DNA of 64,000 bases from Edolisoma coerulescens (lineage: Eukaryota; Chordata; Aves; Passeriformes; Campephagidae): NCBI GenBank assembly GCA_013397115.1, contig VWZW01004691.1:536478-600477 (forward strand), in the 5' to 3' direction. The notes below the pieces were generated by a model. That model did no database searches, was not told where the DNA came from, and saw nothing but the letters and a program-made list of their open reading frames with translations. Of this stretch, positions 9,832-23,290 are shown piece after piece (within the stretch, counting starts at the first letter, position 1; every line of letters begins with the position of its first letter). Made by a program: the position numbers and the translations under genes.

Positions 9832-12800
9832 ACAGGAAAAAAATTCACAGTACTCATTAATCCTGTTGCAAACAATGTGGGTGCTCAGCAGACTGTTTTA
9901 TGTGCTTTAGATCTCCTTGTGGAGCAAGAAACATGTTAAAGAACATGACTGTAATTCACTGCAAGTACTGATTGCAATTGACTCATTAAGAAGGAAATCG
10001 GTTCCTCTGAAGTATATAAATTTGAAAGTGGGAATCAAAAGTGAGTGCAGATAGGGTTTTGGTATTCATGAAAGACATCTAATAATAGGTTCTGAAGATT
10101 GAAACTAAAATGTTTTGCACTAGAAAAAGACAGGTTCATTCTTAATGCCCCTGATTCCTATAGACTGCTGCTATCTGTCTCTTTACTACACATTCTGCGT
10201 TCTTTTTCAGTAAACATGATTGTTATACTTGTACTACCTAGCACTATTTTGACATATTTACAGTACTGTGAATATCTTGCTCCTTTAAACTCCTCATCAA
10301 CCCTTAGCAGTAAATATTTTTCATTCCTTTTTTACTCACAACGTGAAATGAAAAACACTTCATGAATATTTGAGAATTTTAAATTAAGCCGTTCAGCAAC
10401 CCCCCACTCTGTACTTCATATTCCATATAAATTGAACACATAATGAAGGGAAATATCATTAAAGTATATTTACTTAATTATAAATTACTATTTTAAATTA
10501 TCATAAAATGGAGATTGGGAGAAAGAAATTTCTAGCAAGAAATGACATGAACTTTTTCTGCCCAAGAGAATTTTCTCGTTTCTGAAATGTTCTACTTCCA
10601 TGTTTTGAGAACTTTGATTCTAGTATCTATGTGTTTCTGTATGGAAACACTAAATTTTGTGTACATTAATAGTAAAGAATCAAAGATCTTAAAAGTAAAA
10701 TATGTAATGAAACTATAAAATCTGTTTTGTCATGCCCTTAATTTTGATGAAAGCCTGTTCTTGGGGGAAAAAAAAGCATTTTGGCGTTTCCAAGTTAACT
10801 TTAGAGCCTTTGCAGTAAGACTTCCTAAGGAAAAATTCATCCCATTCCTCACCATCTTAAAATTGACATGCTTATCAGTGTTTTCTTGTTCAATTAATTA
10901 GCCTCCAATTCAATTAATTAACCTACACCAGTTCTGCCAGAAGTTGTCTGGGCTGCGGAGGGGTGCACAGGGGTTGTTCACTCAGATCTAGCTGTGATCC
11001 CAAGGCCTTGTCATCTTTACAAAGAAATGGGAAGAACTAATCCTCTGGGGTTTAAGCCTGATAGTGGACACAGAGGTTCGGTCTACACATGACTGACTGC
11101 TAAATACTTCAGGATAACTATTGGAAAACAGTGAACAGACGAGTTGACAGATGGGATGACACAGTAATGCTAAGCCAGATTTGTTTGAGTAGGCAGAAAG
11201 ATTTACAGATTTTACCCAGCACCACTAGTCTTTAAAAGCTACAAATATCTCCACAGCCATACAGCAGACACCTGACAGAACATCTCTTTACCCTTAGAAA
11301 ACCATCTCCTGGGGGTATAGAAAAGCACTTGCAAGGAATTCCAGGAAAGTGAGTGCCTAGAAAGAGAATTAATGTTAGACATCCATCTTAAGAAATGTTT
11401 GGAATTTTAGATTTTTCATGTTTTATTTCATCCAACCAAATTAAGATGGTCATTGTCATGGCAGAATGAATGATGTTTGCCTCTAATACAAATGGAATCT
11501 ATATTTACAGTATTTAACTTCATCCCACTTCTCTCACTCAATTCCTATAGGTTTCTTGACTTTTCATTCTCTTCTGTCAAGGCAAGAGCTTCCAGCTTCA
11601 TGTCATTAGTAAATTTCTTTTACACCATCCTTCTTCCTGTGTGCCAAGACAACTAATTAAATGACTTAAGATTTATTCTGCTAAGATTCCCACAGCCCAA
11701 TACTTTCCCCTTTCAACATAACCAGTTCCTATGTCTAATTCATCCACTTCCTTAAAACTTTGATATTAATATGTCAATCAGTGTTTTCTCCACCTCAGTT
11801 AATTTCTCCCTTGTGACTATTAGTACTTCTGGGCTACTGCTGCAGAACACTGAAGAACCATGCATGGAAGTGCATAGCCTTAGTAGCATCTGCTTTTCTG
11901 TAGTCATACACATGACTGAATAATTCTCATCAACTCTGGCTTTTTTCATGAGGAACTGATTTGTAAAACACAGTATGAGTCCACACCTATGCAATATTAT
12001 GTGGGCAACTCTAGTACACACAATTATGTGTAATTTCTATGATTTGTTTACTTGTTTTTGAAATTGCATCAGATCTAACTGACATGGGAGTGATAGATTT
12101 CTGTATGCCTAAATTATTCTTTTAGAACAAAATAAACCAAAAGAAGTCTTGGAGGACCACTCCATACTTTATGACTTTTGTCCTGGGGTTTTGGAGCTGC
12201 TAAAAAATAGCTGGTGTTAAAATGTTCCTTACCTTCAATCAGTAAGACTACAATCCATGCTTTTTACCAGCTGACAGCTTGCCTATGTTTGCTTGTAGTC
12301 AGGATGAATTGCTTGGGACAATTGCTAGTAGAAGTAAGTCGTAGACTTGAATCCCCAGCTATGTTTTTCTACCAACAGTGTCATTTTGTTTGCTTCAGGC
12401 ACATTTGCAATACAGTCAACTAAAAATTTAAGATATTTCCCTGAAATTTTGCTGTAAATATTTATTTTCTTTCATTTTATTTTTTTTTAGACTTTATGAA
12501 GTCACAAAAATCAGTGTATCTCTATCTGAATAAAATATAACAGCAGTAAGTCTTGTGCAAGTCAGAAAAAGTGTAATAAAACATCTCTTTCTTGAAAAGA
12601 TGGCTGTTTTTCAAACTGAGGAGTGAGGCCTCTTAAAGATACTAAATGGCAATAATGGTTATATGAGACACAGAAGATTTTTATTTATTTTCCTCTTCCT
12701 GAGCTTTTTAGAAATAAAGGATTTATATAAACCTAGTTCAGAACACCATTAGGCGGCTGCTACAATGGGCTTCCATAACATGGTAACAGCAAAATTTTTT

Positions 12801-15800
12801 CCTGAATCTCTGTATGATAAATATATTTGGGATGGATAAGAACATATTCTACCCTAACTCAGCAGTTATGGTTTTCATCCCAGATGTGCCAGCAGCCTAA
12901 AGAGTTGACAATTTTTATGGTCAGTGCATTTTCATTTTGAGTTTGGACATAAATATTTGCAGGCTTACAGAAGTTACAGTCCTTCTGACTTGACATTTAG
13001 GTATAAACCTAGAACTGGGACAATGATCATCTTATTGCATTATTATCACAATGTTAGACTTCGGTTATATCACCATAACTCTCCAGATTGTGCTACTGGA
13101 ACTATACGTTATTTACAGTCTAGGTCTTGAACAACCACATAAGTTATAACATGAAGACCACACAGGGAAGTGAGACCCCTACTCAGTTCTTCCTAACCTA
13201 CATAGGACTTTCTGTGCAAACAATTAGAAGTGCAGTAGATACTTTAGTCCCTTTAGCCACAGGGTGCAATTAGGCCTTTCAACTTCAATACTGTATTTTC
13301 AGGAAGGAAAAATAAAAGGCATTGTCTTAAAATACTTTCAAACAAGCTAAAGAAAATGGGACAGATGAGCTCAATTTCTTTTTTTTTATTTTCAGTTGCA
13401 AAATTTTTGTCTGCTTAGGACATTCTCATCTGCCAGATAAGACGCTCAGAGTACCCAGCCAGATATCTCCAGTGCGACTATTGTCAAAACTTGGCATAGG
13501 CAGTAACTGATACTGAACTGAAATCTGCCAAAAATTAATGGAATTCATTAATATAATTTTTTTAATTTTCTGGAGGGGGTGATGATGAGCGTTTAGATGT
13601 TTCTTCTAACTTTTTCACTAGATAATAGTTTTAAGCTTGTCTGGTTGTTTTTTTTTTTTTAATTCAGTATCTATTTCTGACAACTATTAACTCTGAAGAA
13701 GCCACTGAAATAAACAAACGAGAAAATAATTCCACACTCTAATAATTTGGTTTTGCTTTGAGAAAAGCCTTTTAATAACCATGCTTTATATTTATTATAT
13801 TCTTTTTTTATTTTTATACCATAGATATTCAGATTTCATGGAAGATCATCCCAGGATAGAAGAATACCAATTCAGCAGATCTTCCTTTCATACCCTGAAA
13901 TCTGAACTCTTGCCTTTTTTTAACTTAAAGAAATGAAGACCCAAAAAAGATGGTTCAGTGGTGGGTTAGAAGTGAGGGTGGAATTCAGGTCCTCAAATGC
14001 ATCTTTTTCTAACTTTATGGGAAAATTAAAAAACAGGGGGTCATGCCGTTAGGACATTAAAAAAAATAGTCTTTAAGCCCCAGTGCATCTGATTAAAGTT
14101 CATTACAGGTGAAACTGTAGATGAACACAAAAACTGACAGGGAGCGATGCACCAACTGCCCAAGCAGCCCTTAGATGAAAATGTACAAAATAATGAGCAT
14201 ATTTTTCAGTACCTCTGACTGGACGCTCAAAGCAAAGCTAAAGTCAATGCACCTTACAATTTATCACTACAGGCATGTATTAAACACCATGTATTGAACT
14301 AGTTTCTCTCCCCAAGCACAGTGCTGTTTTTCATGGAGAATGGTACGATGAAATGAGTGTTCTCAGGGAAGTGACCCTGAAAGTCTGGATGTCAGTACAC
14401 ACAAGATTTCTTGAAATGCATTTCGAAAACCTATGAAAATTACCTCTACATTTTCAGTGTCTATGTACACACACCTGAAAGCACACTGCCTCCACAAAAA
14501 TACCTTGCAGTCTTCCCTCAGCAAAGCTTAAACCTTCTGGGACAAAAAAGGTCCTCTGGGCTCTAATGAATAATTTTAGACATAGCCCAGCAGATCAGTT
14601 CCCCTCCTACAGATTGTATTTTATTGTCAATATTTATTTGGCAGGTTCATTTGAAAGTTTTAAGAATTCTGTTCATAAGGGAATTTAAGAAAAGATTAAT
14701 AGGCCTGCTTCTTATTTTTTCGAGACAAAAATCTAGACAATAAAAGAAATTCCAGTTCATGGAGTGCTACATGTCAAAAAGTGAAATTCTGCTTTTGTTG
14801 TATAATTTTAGGAACAAGACCTTAATTTCCTCAAGTTCTCTTGGACATTCATTGGACATTTATATTAACTTATTAAGTGGATGTTGAATCCTTGACTTAA
14901 AAACCTATGTAATAGCCTGAAGGACAAAGAAATTTAAAAAATAAACTTTTAAAGTTACCATGTAATGTACAATCAGAGACATTGGAGACATTAAATATGC
15001 ACATGATAGTTTTAAAACATATGGTAAAAATGGCAAAAAACCCTGTGATATGGAAAATATTGCGGATGCCAAGTCAAAAATCGTTTCAAGAGTTGGAATT
15101 TAGGTTTCTGCTACTTTGTCTGATTTCATATTGTGAAGAGTTATTTTTGTTTCCTTTGATGCAGTTTTCCATGCTGGCAATCAAAATGGCTTGAGACAAG
15201 GATAGCTCCAGAAGTACCATTAGCAAAACATAAGCTTACCAGTATTTCAGACCTGAAAAGCCAGACACAGTTGCCTACTTGCATTTGACTATCATTTCAA
15301 AAATTAACTCTGCTTTTCTGCGTACTTTACAGAGAATTGGTAATTTGGCTTAGTGAAGTCCACTTTTGGGGAAGGACTTTAAGAAGTTGAATGCAGAAAC
15401 ACTTTTTGTTGAAATAATTTGGATCTGATTTTGGATCTGCATGGTGGTTTTTCATCAACCTCCAAACACACAATTTTCTCCGTGCTTCATCTACAAAATC
15501 AGAACTTTGAAATGCCCAATAATTGGTATTAGCTGTACAGCCACAGTCAAGGCCTGAGAGAAAAACAGAGGATGCATTGTAACAATTGTGTGAAAGACCA
15601 CTTCAGGCCAAAATGTTTCCTTGTTTCCAAGTCAAATTCCCTGTGCTCAAACACACAAGAGGACCCACTGAAGCAATGACATACCTAACACATAGCTGAG
15701 GACTTGGAAACGCTGAATTGCACAAAAAAAGTACAGAAGCAGTAACACAAAGATTACACTGGAGCTGTAGTTGCAAACTTCAGTGTCCTTCAAGGTGAGC

Positions 15801-17142
15801 ACAATTTTTCCACGGTCAAACATATCAAGAGATGCTCACTGGGAAAATAAATGAGGTAACACCTTAGTCTGAATTATAGGCACAGCTAATGACAATCCCA
15901 CAAAGATCTCTTTCAGAGTTGTAATTAGCTCTGAACTCAACCAGAACCTTGTGGCATCTCTCAGACAATGTTAAGAGATGTGGCTTCTAAAAAGACTTCA
16001 GGCAACTAAAAAAACAAGCAGACTTATATAGCAATGGGTTCAGAAATGGATTCCAAATTCTAGGAGCTTGCAGCATAGGAACCGAGTTCACAGTGTTTTT
16101 GAAGATTCTGTTATTTAACATTGTATTTTTACATAAGGAAAGCGTCTAATATATTTGGGGTTTGGGGTTTTCTTTTACATCATAAAAGTGAGATATGTTT
16201 TACCTTTTTTTTTAGTAGCTTCGAAGAAAATAAGGTAAACTACATCATCACTTTCAAGAACATGACTTTTGCCCCACAGATTAAGAGAGTCTGAATCAGA
16301 TCCTTGTTGATTCTTAAACCTGCTTTCAAGCTCCCCAGATGATTTCATCAACACACACCACGGAGCAATCCCTGCACTACATTGGATGCAGTTCGCTTTT
16401 GCAGTCTCCAGAGGTCTCTGCATATCGCGGTTTAGTTCCGTGACAGCTCCGCAGGAAACACATTTTGAGGAAGATTAAAGAGCTGCCTGAGAAAGGGCTG
16501 CTGGAACCAGGTCCCACTCTGACAGTGCTGTCCTGAGAATTTAGTTCTCCTAGGAATTTACAGAAACGAAAAGGAGGGAGGGAGATTTATACTGCAGCAT
16601 TAGCTGACGCCAGCATTGCACAAGCAGGAACATTTTGTCCTTAGAATTCAGATAATCATAGCTCTTAGCATCCCCCTAGAAACAGTGGAATCTGGTGATG
16701 TTAAAGGATGGCTGCTAAGCCCTACTGCCAGAAATATTAGCTTTTTTACTCGAACCTCAGTCACACCTGTATTGGTTTCTTTTTTTTGTCTGCCTTCATG
16801 GTTGATTTTTTTCCTCAAAAAGATTATTTCTGGCTTAAATTATTATGATTTAGCTAACCATGGAAGAATTGGTTTACAGTAATTTGGATGTAGGTGCAGT
16901 TTTTGGGTAGATCATATCTTCATTGCTTTCAACTCTTGTATACGCATCTGCTTCCTGGCTGCTGAGTACATCTTTCCTGATTGCCCTTGTACTACTAACG
17001 TCTATAATATATTGAACATATAAAACATATCTTATATGTATATGTATATATACATATGAAGAAGAGATTCTGAAAATAGTAATAAAACATTAAATCCAAG
17101 GAAATTAAAGAAATCAACTGCTTCCTCTTCCTGAAATTTGTC
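9832..17142. other. AT-rich non-coding DNA, nothing recognised
   Basis: Seven kilobases without a recognisable exon, RNA gene or transposon. Features are a 20-bp tandem duplication at 10891-10924, homopolymer runs, and an 18-bp palindrome at 17040-17057. A slightly GC-richer patch at about 16290-16600 encodes only an 82-codon minus-strand frame that I do not recognise. Confidence 0.55.
10891..10924. repeat. Short 20-bp tandem duplication
   Basis: CAATTAATTAGCCTCCAATT is followed directly by CAATTAATTAACCT, a second partial copy with one change. Confidence 0.8.
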
Positions 17143-17220
17143 CCTGCCCATGGTAGCGGGGTTGGAAGTAGATGATCATTAAGGTGCTTCAAACCCAGGC
17201 CATTCTGTGATTCTATGATC
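17143..17220 (+). mobile_element. CR1 LINE 3'-end fragment
   Basis: The sequence GGGTTGGAAGTAGATGATC, then CCATTCTGTGATTCTATGATC, matches the conserved 3' end of avian CR1 elements. Only about 80 bases remain, a severe 5' truncation as usual for CR1. Confidence 0.88.
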
Positions 17221-17967
17221 TTAAGAGTCTCCTCAATACCTCACACCAACTTTAGATTCAGGATCCAGTCTTGCCTATGGACTGATTAAACCAAATAGAT
17301 AAATAAGTAAATAAGATAAGATGAGATACAGGCAAAACTCAAGGACATTTGTGATTCTTGAGGCCTTATTTAGACATTGTGGCCTTCATAACCACTCACA
17401 TTATCACACAAGTAACTTGGCAGAACATGTACTTGCTACGGCAGCCAAATTCAAGCAGCAAAACCAGCTTTGTTGAAGACACAGCTTCTGCAAAGATGAG
17501 AAGATGGAACTTGATTTCATTATTTTTCATGTACTACAACCATTAGAAAGCGAAGGAAAAATTAGGTGAGCCTACTGCTCTACTGTAGTTTAAAAAATGT
17601 TAATAGACTTATAAATAATATATTTATGTTACAGTATCTGTAGTTCTTTGAGGTGTCTTTTGAACTCTGTACTTCTGCTTGGACCCTAGTTTTACTCTTT
17701 ACTGAGCTATGTGCAGAAGATGGAATTCTCCCAGTAAACTGTGTGTGCCTATACTCTTAGATTCCCCTTTGGTGCTAGGAAGCAAGAGAGAGGTACAATA
17801 GTGGATTAAAGAAGAGAGAAAGGCAGATCTTTTAGTAGCTGTAGTTTAATGACACATAGAAATTCTTTACTCTGGGAATTAATAATGTGCTTCTCCCTTC
17901 AAGTAATATAAAACAAGGCAAGCCTTGGTTTGTTCTGTAAAAACTATAACTAGCACCTGTTTCCTTG
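17221..17967. other. Non-coding DNA, nothing recognised
   Basis: AT-rich unique-looking sequence between two CR1 fragments. Confidence 0.55.
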
Positions 17968-18422
17968 TTATTTTACTGCTCTATCCCTCTAATCATCTTC
18001 GTGGCCTCCTCTGAACTCACTCCAACAGCTCCATGTCTTTTCTGTATTTGGGACCCCAGGGGATACAGAACTCCAGGAGTGAGTTATGAGAGCAGAGCAG
18101 AGAGGCAGAATCCCCAATTTTGCTCTGCTTGCCACGGTGCTCTGGATGCAGCCCAGGACACGTTTGGCTTTCTGGGCTGCAAGTGCACATGGCCAGCTAA
18201 TATTCAGCCTCTCATCTACCAGCACCCCCAAGTCCTTCTGGGCAGGGCTGCTCTCCATCTGCTCATCCCCCAGCTGGGATTGACACCAGGGGTTGCCCTG
18301 ATCCAGGTGCAGCACCAGCACTTGGTCTTGTTAAACCTCATGAGATTCCCATGGGCCCACATCTCAAGCTTGTCCAGGTCCCTCTGGATGCACCCCACCC
18401 TTCAGGTGTGTCAATAGCACCA
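17968..18422 (-). mobile_element. CR1 LINE fragment with ORF2 C-terminal coding remnant
   Basis: Minus-strand translation gives CR1 ORF2 C-terminal blocks in two frames: LEMWAHGNLMRFNKTKC (about 18370-18320), then SSPAQKDLGVLVDERL and CALAAQKAKRVLGCIQ. These follow the reverse-transcriptase domain in CR1. Frameshifts and substitutions show it is dead. Its 5' break lies exactly at a (TA)14 tract, and the 3' side ends near 17968 without the full tail. Confidence 0.9.
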
Positions 18423-18424
18423 CC

Positions 18425-18452
18425 TATATATATATATATATATATATATATA
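18425..18452. repeat. (TA)14 microsatellite
   Basis: Twenty-eight bases of perfect TA repeat directly next to the truncated CR1. Confidence 0.97.
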
Positions 18453-19378
18453 CCCGGTTTCTTGAAGAGGTCAGGACAACTGATATGTTTAAAAAGATAT
18501 TGTCCATCTCTGCACCGCTGCTTTATTAATTTCTTTGTGCAAGGTTTGTCTGTTACTATATGGCTGCAGAGGGATTAATAGTATAAACCTTTGGAAATTT
18601 ACACGCAGTAGAAATAGTTTTTACACTTCCTCTTGTAGGAATCCTTCAATAATCACAAAAGTGTTCAGTCTTCATTAGTGATTTGTTAATATAGGGATTT
18701 TTGGCTGGGTGCTTGTTTTTCCTCTACATTCAGAAATACTTCGTAAATTATACTGAATTTACAGTATAATTGAAAGTATAAAAATCTGAAGTAAATTTGA
18801 AAATGCTATACACAGGTCATCAGCAGTATTTAGATTATGAGCTTTATTATTTGTCTGAGAAAGTAATTCAGGAGGTCCAAGACTATCAATCTCATGTTTT
18901 GTCCAATTTCAGGTGAAAAAGGTATTTCCTGCAGGGATTTTCTGTGGTCCATTTACATCAGTGAAATATTAGCACTCATATGACTGTAAGAAAATACTAT
19001 TTAAAGGAAAAAAATTGTAGTAAAGGCCTTTGGGTTAAGAATTATATGACTGTTTATACCTATTGGTAACTAGAAATAAGATATAATCCAACTTCAATAG
19101 TCTTTTGTTCGATATACTTAATGTTAATAAAGAATCGCATATCTTAGCAACTCACCAGGAATTTCTGTCATAATACTATTCAGGAGTTGGTAAGTTACTT
19201 AAAATACTTTTAGTTTTGAAGGAGAATAATGTGTTGTAAGCAGTGTAAGGCTTTCCTGAAGAAAGATAAAATCATATTTACATAAATTGATTTTTTATTT
19301 GTTTGAGTTCTTAATGGAGTTCCTAATGTTCTTCTTATTTTACCTGGTGGTTTTTGGTTTGGCTATTTTTTTTACTTG
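18453..19378. other. AT-rich non-coding DNA, nothing recognised
   Basis: No recognisable gene or repeat. Confidence 0.55.
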
Positions 19379-19383
19379 ATTAG

Positions 19384-20034
19384 TGTCTTGGGGTGATTTT
19401 ATGATAATACTGTATTTCCCTATCATCTGCTTATTGCCCAGAAATGGGTCCCATAGCTTTAAGCTGGGTCCAGGAGAGGGGGGAGAGAAGCCAGGCAAAT
19501 TCTTGCCGTTTGTGTGCAAGGACTCACACACACTGCCCCGTGCTCTCACCGCTGCAGAGCCGAGGGAGCACCTTCCTGCTTTTAGCTAGCCTGGTAGCTG
19601 AGGCAAGAAATTTTCCCATACTGGCATACCGAAATCCTCCGGAACTTCTTCTTCTTCTTCTCCTAGAAGTCCAGTTCTTCTTCTAGTTCGGCCTAGCTGT
19701 GATCCGAGAACTAGATCATCGGACCCCATGGACCTGCAGGGAGGCTGTGGGGATGCCGCATCCTGGCCTTGGGCCTTGGGAGGGGCCGAGCCAGCTATAG
19801 ACAGAAGTCTAAATCCACCAGCTTTCTCTGCAGAGAGGAAGTTTATTATCTGAGATTACTCATGTTTTTCCTGTGCCCTGTGCTGGCACTCTGCTTGTTA
19901 AATAAATAGGTTTTTTTATTTTCATCCTAGAAATTCCCTTCATATTGGTGGGGAGAGAGTGCTGAAACCTCTCTTCTGGGGAGGAGACGTTCCTTCCAGA
20001 GGGTTTCCCCCTAAATTCGTCTCAAACCGAAACA
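19384..20034 (+). mobile_element. Solo LTR with perfect ATTAG target-site duplication
   Basis: Starts TGTCTTGGGGTGATTTTATG and ends CTCAAACCGAAACA, giving TG...CA ends. The 5-mer ATTAG is present immediately before (19379-19383) and after (20035-20039). The 651-bp length, an AATAAA signal near 19905, and absence of any internal retroviral sequence identify a solo LTR left by recombination between two LTRs. A 5-bp TSD fits ERVL-type integrase. Short open frames in it (for example 19444-19686) are not genes. A small CTT run lies at about 19646-19664. Confidence 0.93.
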
Positions 20035-20039
20035 ATTAG

Positions 20040-22554
20040 TTACATTCAGTGTTGTAAAATGCTGTCCCCTATTGCCAGCAAAGAAGTATCTCTTCAAAAA
20101 TAATTAATAGCTTTTAGTTCTCACATTTTACAGTGGCATCAAGGTTCTCTGTCTTTGACCAGAGGCTATATTTAAAGATGAGGAAAATCCTCTATCTTAT
20201 GTAGTGTGAATAGCATTGCAAAATTCGTCTCAACAGTAGACAAGAACTTTAAAGTTTGTACACCATGTTTAGTATTTAATAAAATTATTTGATACATCCC
20301 TTTTGAAGTTTTCTCTCATAGAGAGCAATTAACTCTCCTACCTTAAGTGATTAATAAAAAATCATTAAAAATTATCTTTTTACTACTGACATACTGTAGA
20401 AACTTCATCATCTAAATATTCTCTAAATTCTTCACCTCTGATGGGGGAAAAATACATTTCATCAGCAGAGAAATACATCTTATCCACGTATTTATTCTTA
20501 CACTCAAATAGATTTAATTTACAACAGAAGGAGATTTCCCTGTTCATGAATTTTTGTACTGTTCAAGTAAAAAAATCCCACAAGACTTTTATTTTGCTTT
20601 AAGTATGTAATAAGGAAACCAATCAAGCCTTTCCTAGAGTTGTTGATACTCCAAGATGTTTCCAGGTTTTGCTCTGGCATGGCCCCAGCAATAGTAGCCT
20701 CCTACCATTGGAGGGCGCCACAAGCACTTGTTCAGAAATTCATAAGTCTGTGGTTTGTAAACAACTTTTTCAGCAGTACAGTAGTTGAATTATACACTGA
20801 AAAGTTTCATCAATCTCCACTGTTCTTAATAAAGAAAAACTCTAAAAAATAATGGCCTATTCCTTATGATGCAGTGTGGCTACCCTTAATTTGAAGTATT
20901 AAAGAGCATGCCTTACCCTTCGAGCAAGCTATATTTGCTGCTTATTTTAATATTTTTATAATGAGCAATACATTAATTTTATAAAGCTGACGCATATGTG
21001 TTTTATTTTTCTAAAGACATACATAAAAATTATGTGTTAAATACTAATTAAGTATTTTTAAAATGTTTTAATTAAAACCACATTCTTCAGCATTTTGCTC
21101 AATTGTACACTTAGAGGAGAAATATGAAAAAAATAATATAGAAAATGTATTATATTTGGATTTTTTAAAATATAATTTTACTCATACACCAAGATGGTGT
21201 ATCAATGAAGATTTTACCTTTTGTATGGTTATCCACTGATATGGGAGCAAAATATAATAGCATTGGCTATACTGTCAAATAAGATACTAGGTTCTCACTA
21301 GGTTCTGCAGCAAATAAGATCAATTGAGGACCCACAATGCCTATATCCAACTTTCAGAAATGTTTACATATTTTTTGTCTTAGACTACAGTTTTAATTAT
21401 ATCTATCCAACACATCGAGGGCCAAGAAAAACAGAGGATGAGTTAACATAAGAAGTCACCAAGACTGTGCTCTAAATAAAATTAAGGAAGGCACTAGTTA
21501 AAGGCAGAAAGAAAAAAGAAATTAATCAATCCAATTTTTATTCCATCTTTTAAATATTTATCCTCCATAACTCAAAATAGCTGTATAAAAATAAAAAATG
21601 CTGTGAAAATTCAAGTGCTTTCCATTCACACAAGGGTACATTATAGCCTGGCCTGTGCTTACATATAGAGAAATAAAGAAGACTAAAGCCTCTGTAATGT
21701 TTCAGAGCACAACAGTGTGAGAAATTGGTATCAAGTATTACCCTCCCTTACTGCTGCCTGAGGTATCTTTGGATGATACTCCTATGACGACAGCCATGCT
21801 ATTGCTACATTATAATGCAAAGCACAATCTACCTAAATTTTTGGCTTACTTCCACATCACCAAGCTAAGATTACAACAAGATTAAAAAGTCTCAAATTAC
21901 TCAAATTGTCTCTGCCAAATTCCCTCTGTTCTTAAAGGAGTCCTTTTTGTCCTTGCTAAGTAGATCAGCTGAAGTTCTGAGTTGCAACAGAAAATCAGAG
22001 CAGCATAGAACTTATGCTTATTTAATTAGACCTTTTATTTGTTTTCAAAGGGGGGTTCTATTTAGTAAAAGGAGTAACAGCTGACAATTCTGGTTACAAA
22101 TGTTGGTGTTCCCAGAATTAGCCAAGTAGTCTATAGTAGAAAGTTTCACTGCAATCAGATGACAACTATTCTTTTGTAGCATTCCAGGTTTAATGGCAAA
22201 AACTGGATGTGTTCTTTTCTTCTTTCTGTTCAGCATATTCCAAGAAGCTACACTATTTTCTTACTGTGCCTAACTTGCCAGCAAAGTATTGTGTGTCTTC
22301 TCACAGCCACCATCTGTGAGAATAGATTGTCACTGTCCTTGACGTGCTTTGAGACAGGCAATATGCAAACTACCAACATATGCAAGATTGTTTATAATAC
22401 TGTCTCTGCTTTTCATCCGGTCTCACTCTTTCAAAATGTCCTGGTTTAAAGAAGTAGCCTAAATAGGAAGACTTAGCAAAGGAAGTTTAGGACTGTAAAA
22501 TGTTCATGTGTCGTAATCTTAGCATTCAACCCAACTCATTTAAGAAAGCTCTTG
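20040..22554. other. AT-rich non-coding DNA, nothing recognised
   Basis: Very AT-rich in places (20930-21180). No recognisable exon or repeat. Confidence 0.55.
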
Positions 22555-22750
22555 GTATCATAGGATAATTGCAACTGGAAGGAACCTTGAGAGGTGTCTA
22601 ATCCAATGTCCTGTTCACAGCAAGCACATCTTTGAGGTCAGACCAGGTTGCTCAGGACTTTATCTTGTCTTTGCATTGTAATCCCCAGAGGACAGAGACT
22701 GTACAAGCCCTCTGGGCAGCCTGCTGCACTGCTTGACTGTGCCCAAGGTA
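22555..22750 (-). mobile_element. Old CR1 LINE 3' fragment
   Basis: Plus-strand text ATCATAGGATAATTGCAACT, then GGTTGCTCAGGAC and CCTCTGGGCAGCCTGCTGCA, is the reverse complement of the CR1 3' region in diverged form. The divergence suggests an old insertion. Its right edge is approximate. Confidence 0.8.
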
Positions 22751-23102
22751 GGAAAGTCATGAGATGATGCACACAAAAGCAATTTAACTCTCTTTCAATA
22801 TGTTGGAATTGTATATTCGAGCAACTCAACTTTTCTGATCTGCTGATTTTTTCATATGGCATTTGAAAAACTCCTACAAGACACTCTGTAAGAATTTTCC
22901 AAATCTTTGAGAATAAAGACTGAGATCTCTTTTGAGGTTTCTGGAGCAGAAACTTTTCCTGTTCAGAAACTTTCTGAGTGAAGCTTAGTGCAGTACTATA
23001 AACCAATTTTTGAAGACTAAATATTGCCAACCACAGATATAAAGAAAAAGGACAAAACATTGCTCCCAGGTGGTTGATGGTGGTGGACGACTAATCCGAC
23101 TG
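22751..23102. other. Non-coding spacer between two CR1 pieces
   Basis: AT-rich. A 140-codon minus-strand frame (22638-23060) crosses it and ends inside the CR1. It shows no recognisable domain. Confidence 0.5.
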
Positions 23103-23290
23103 ACTCAGCATCACAGAGTATCCTGAGCTGGAAAGGATCCACAAGGAACTGAACTCCTGGCTCGGCACAGGACCATTCCAAGAATCACAGCAAATGCCTT
23201 GGAGCATTGTCCAAGTGCTTCTTGAACTCTGGCAGTCTCGGTGCTGTGACTTCTTCCCTGGGGATCTTGATCACTTGAGCTTCACCTACC
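23103..23290 (-). mobile_element. Second old CR1 LINE 3' fragment
   Basis: Plus-strand ATCACAGAGTATCCTGAGCT, then CTTCTTGAACTCTGGCAG and CTGTGACTTCTTCCCTGGGG, matches another CR1 subfamily 3' region in reverse complement. It has its own 3' start, so it is separate from the copy at 22555-22750. Confidence 0.82.

Noticed and set aside
16175..16423. 82-codon minus-strand frame in a slightly GC-richer patch
   Set aside because: No recognisable domain, no clear splice sites, and its length is within chance expectation.
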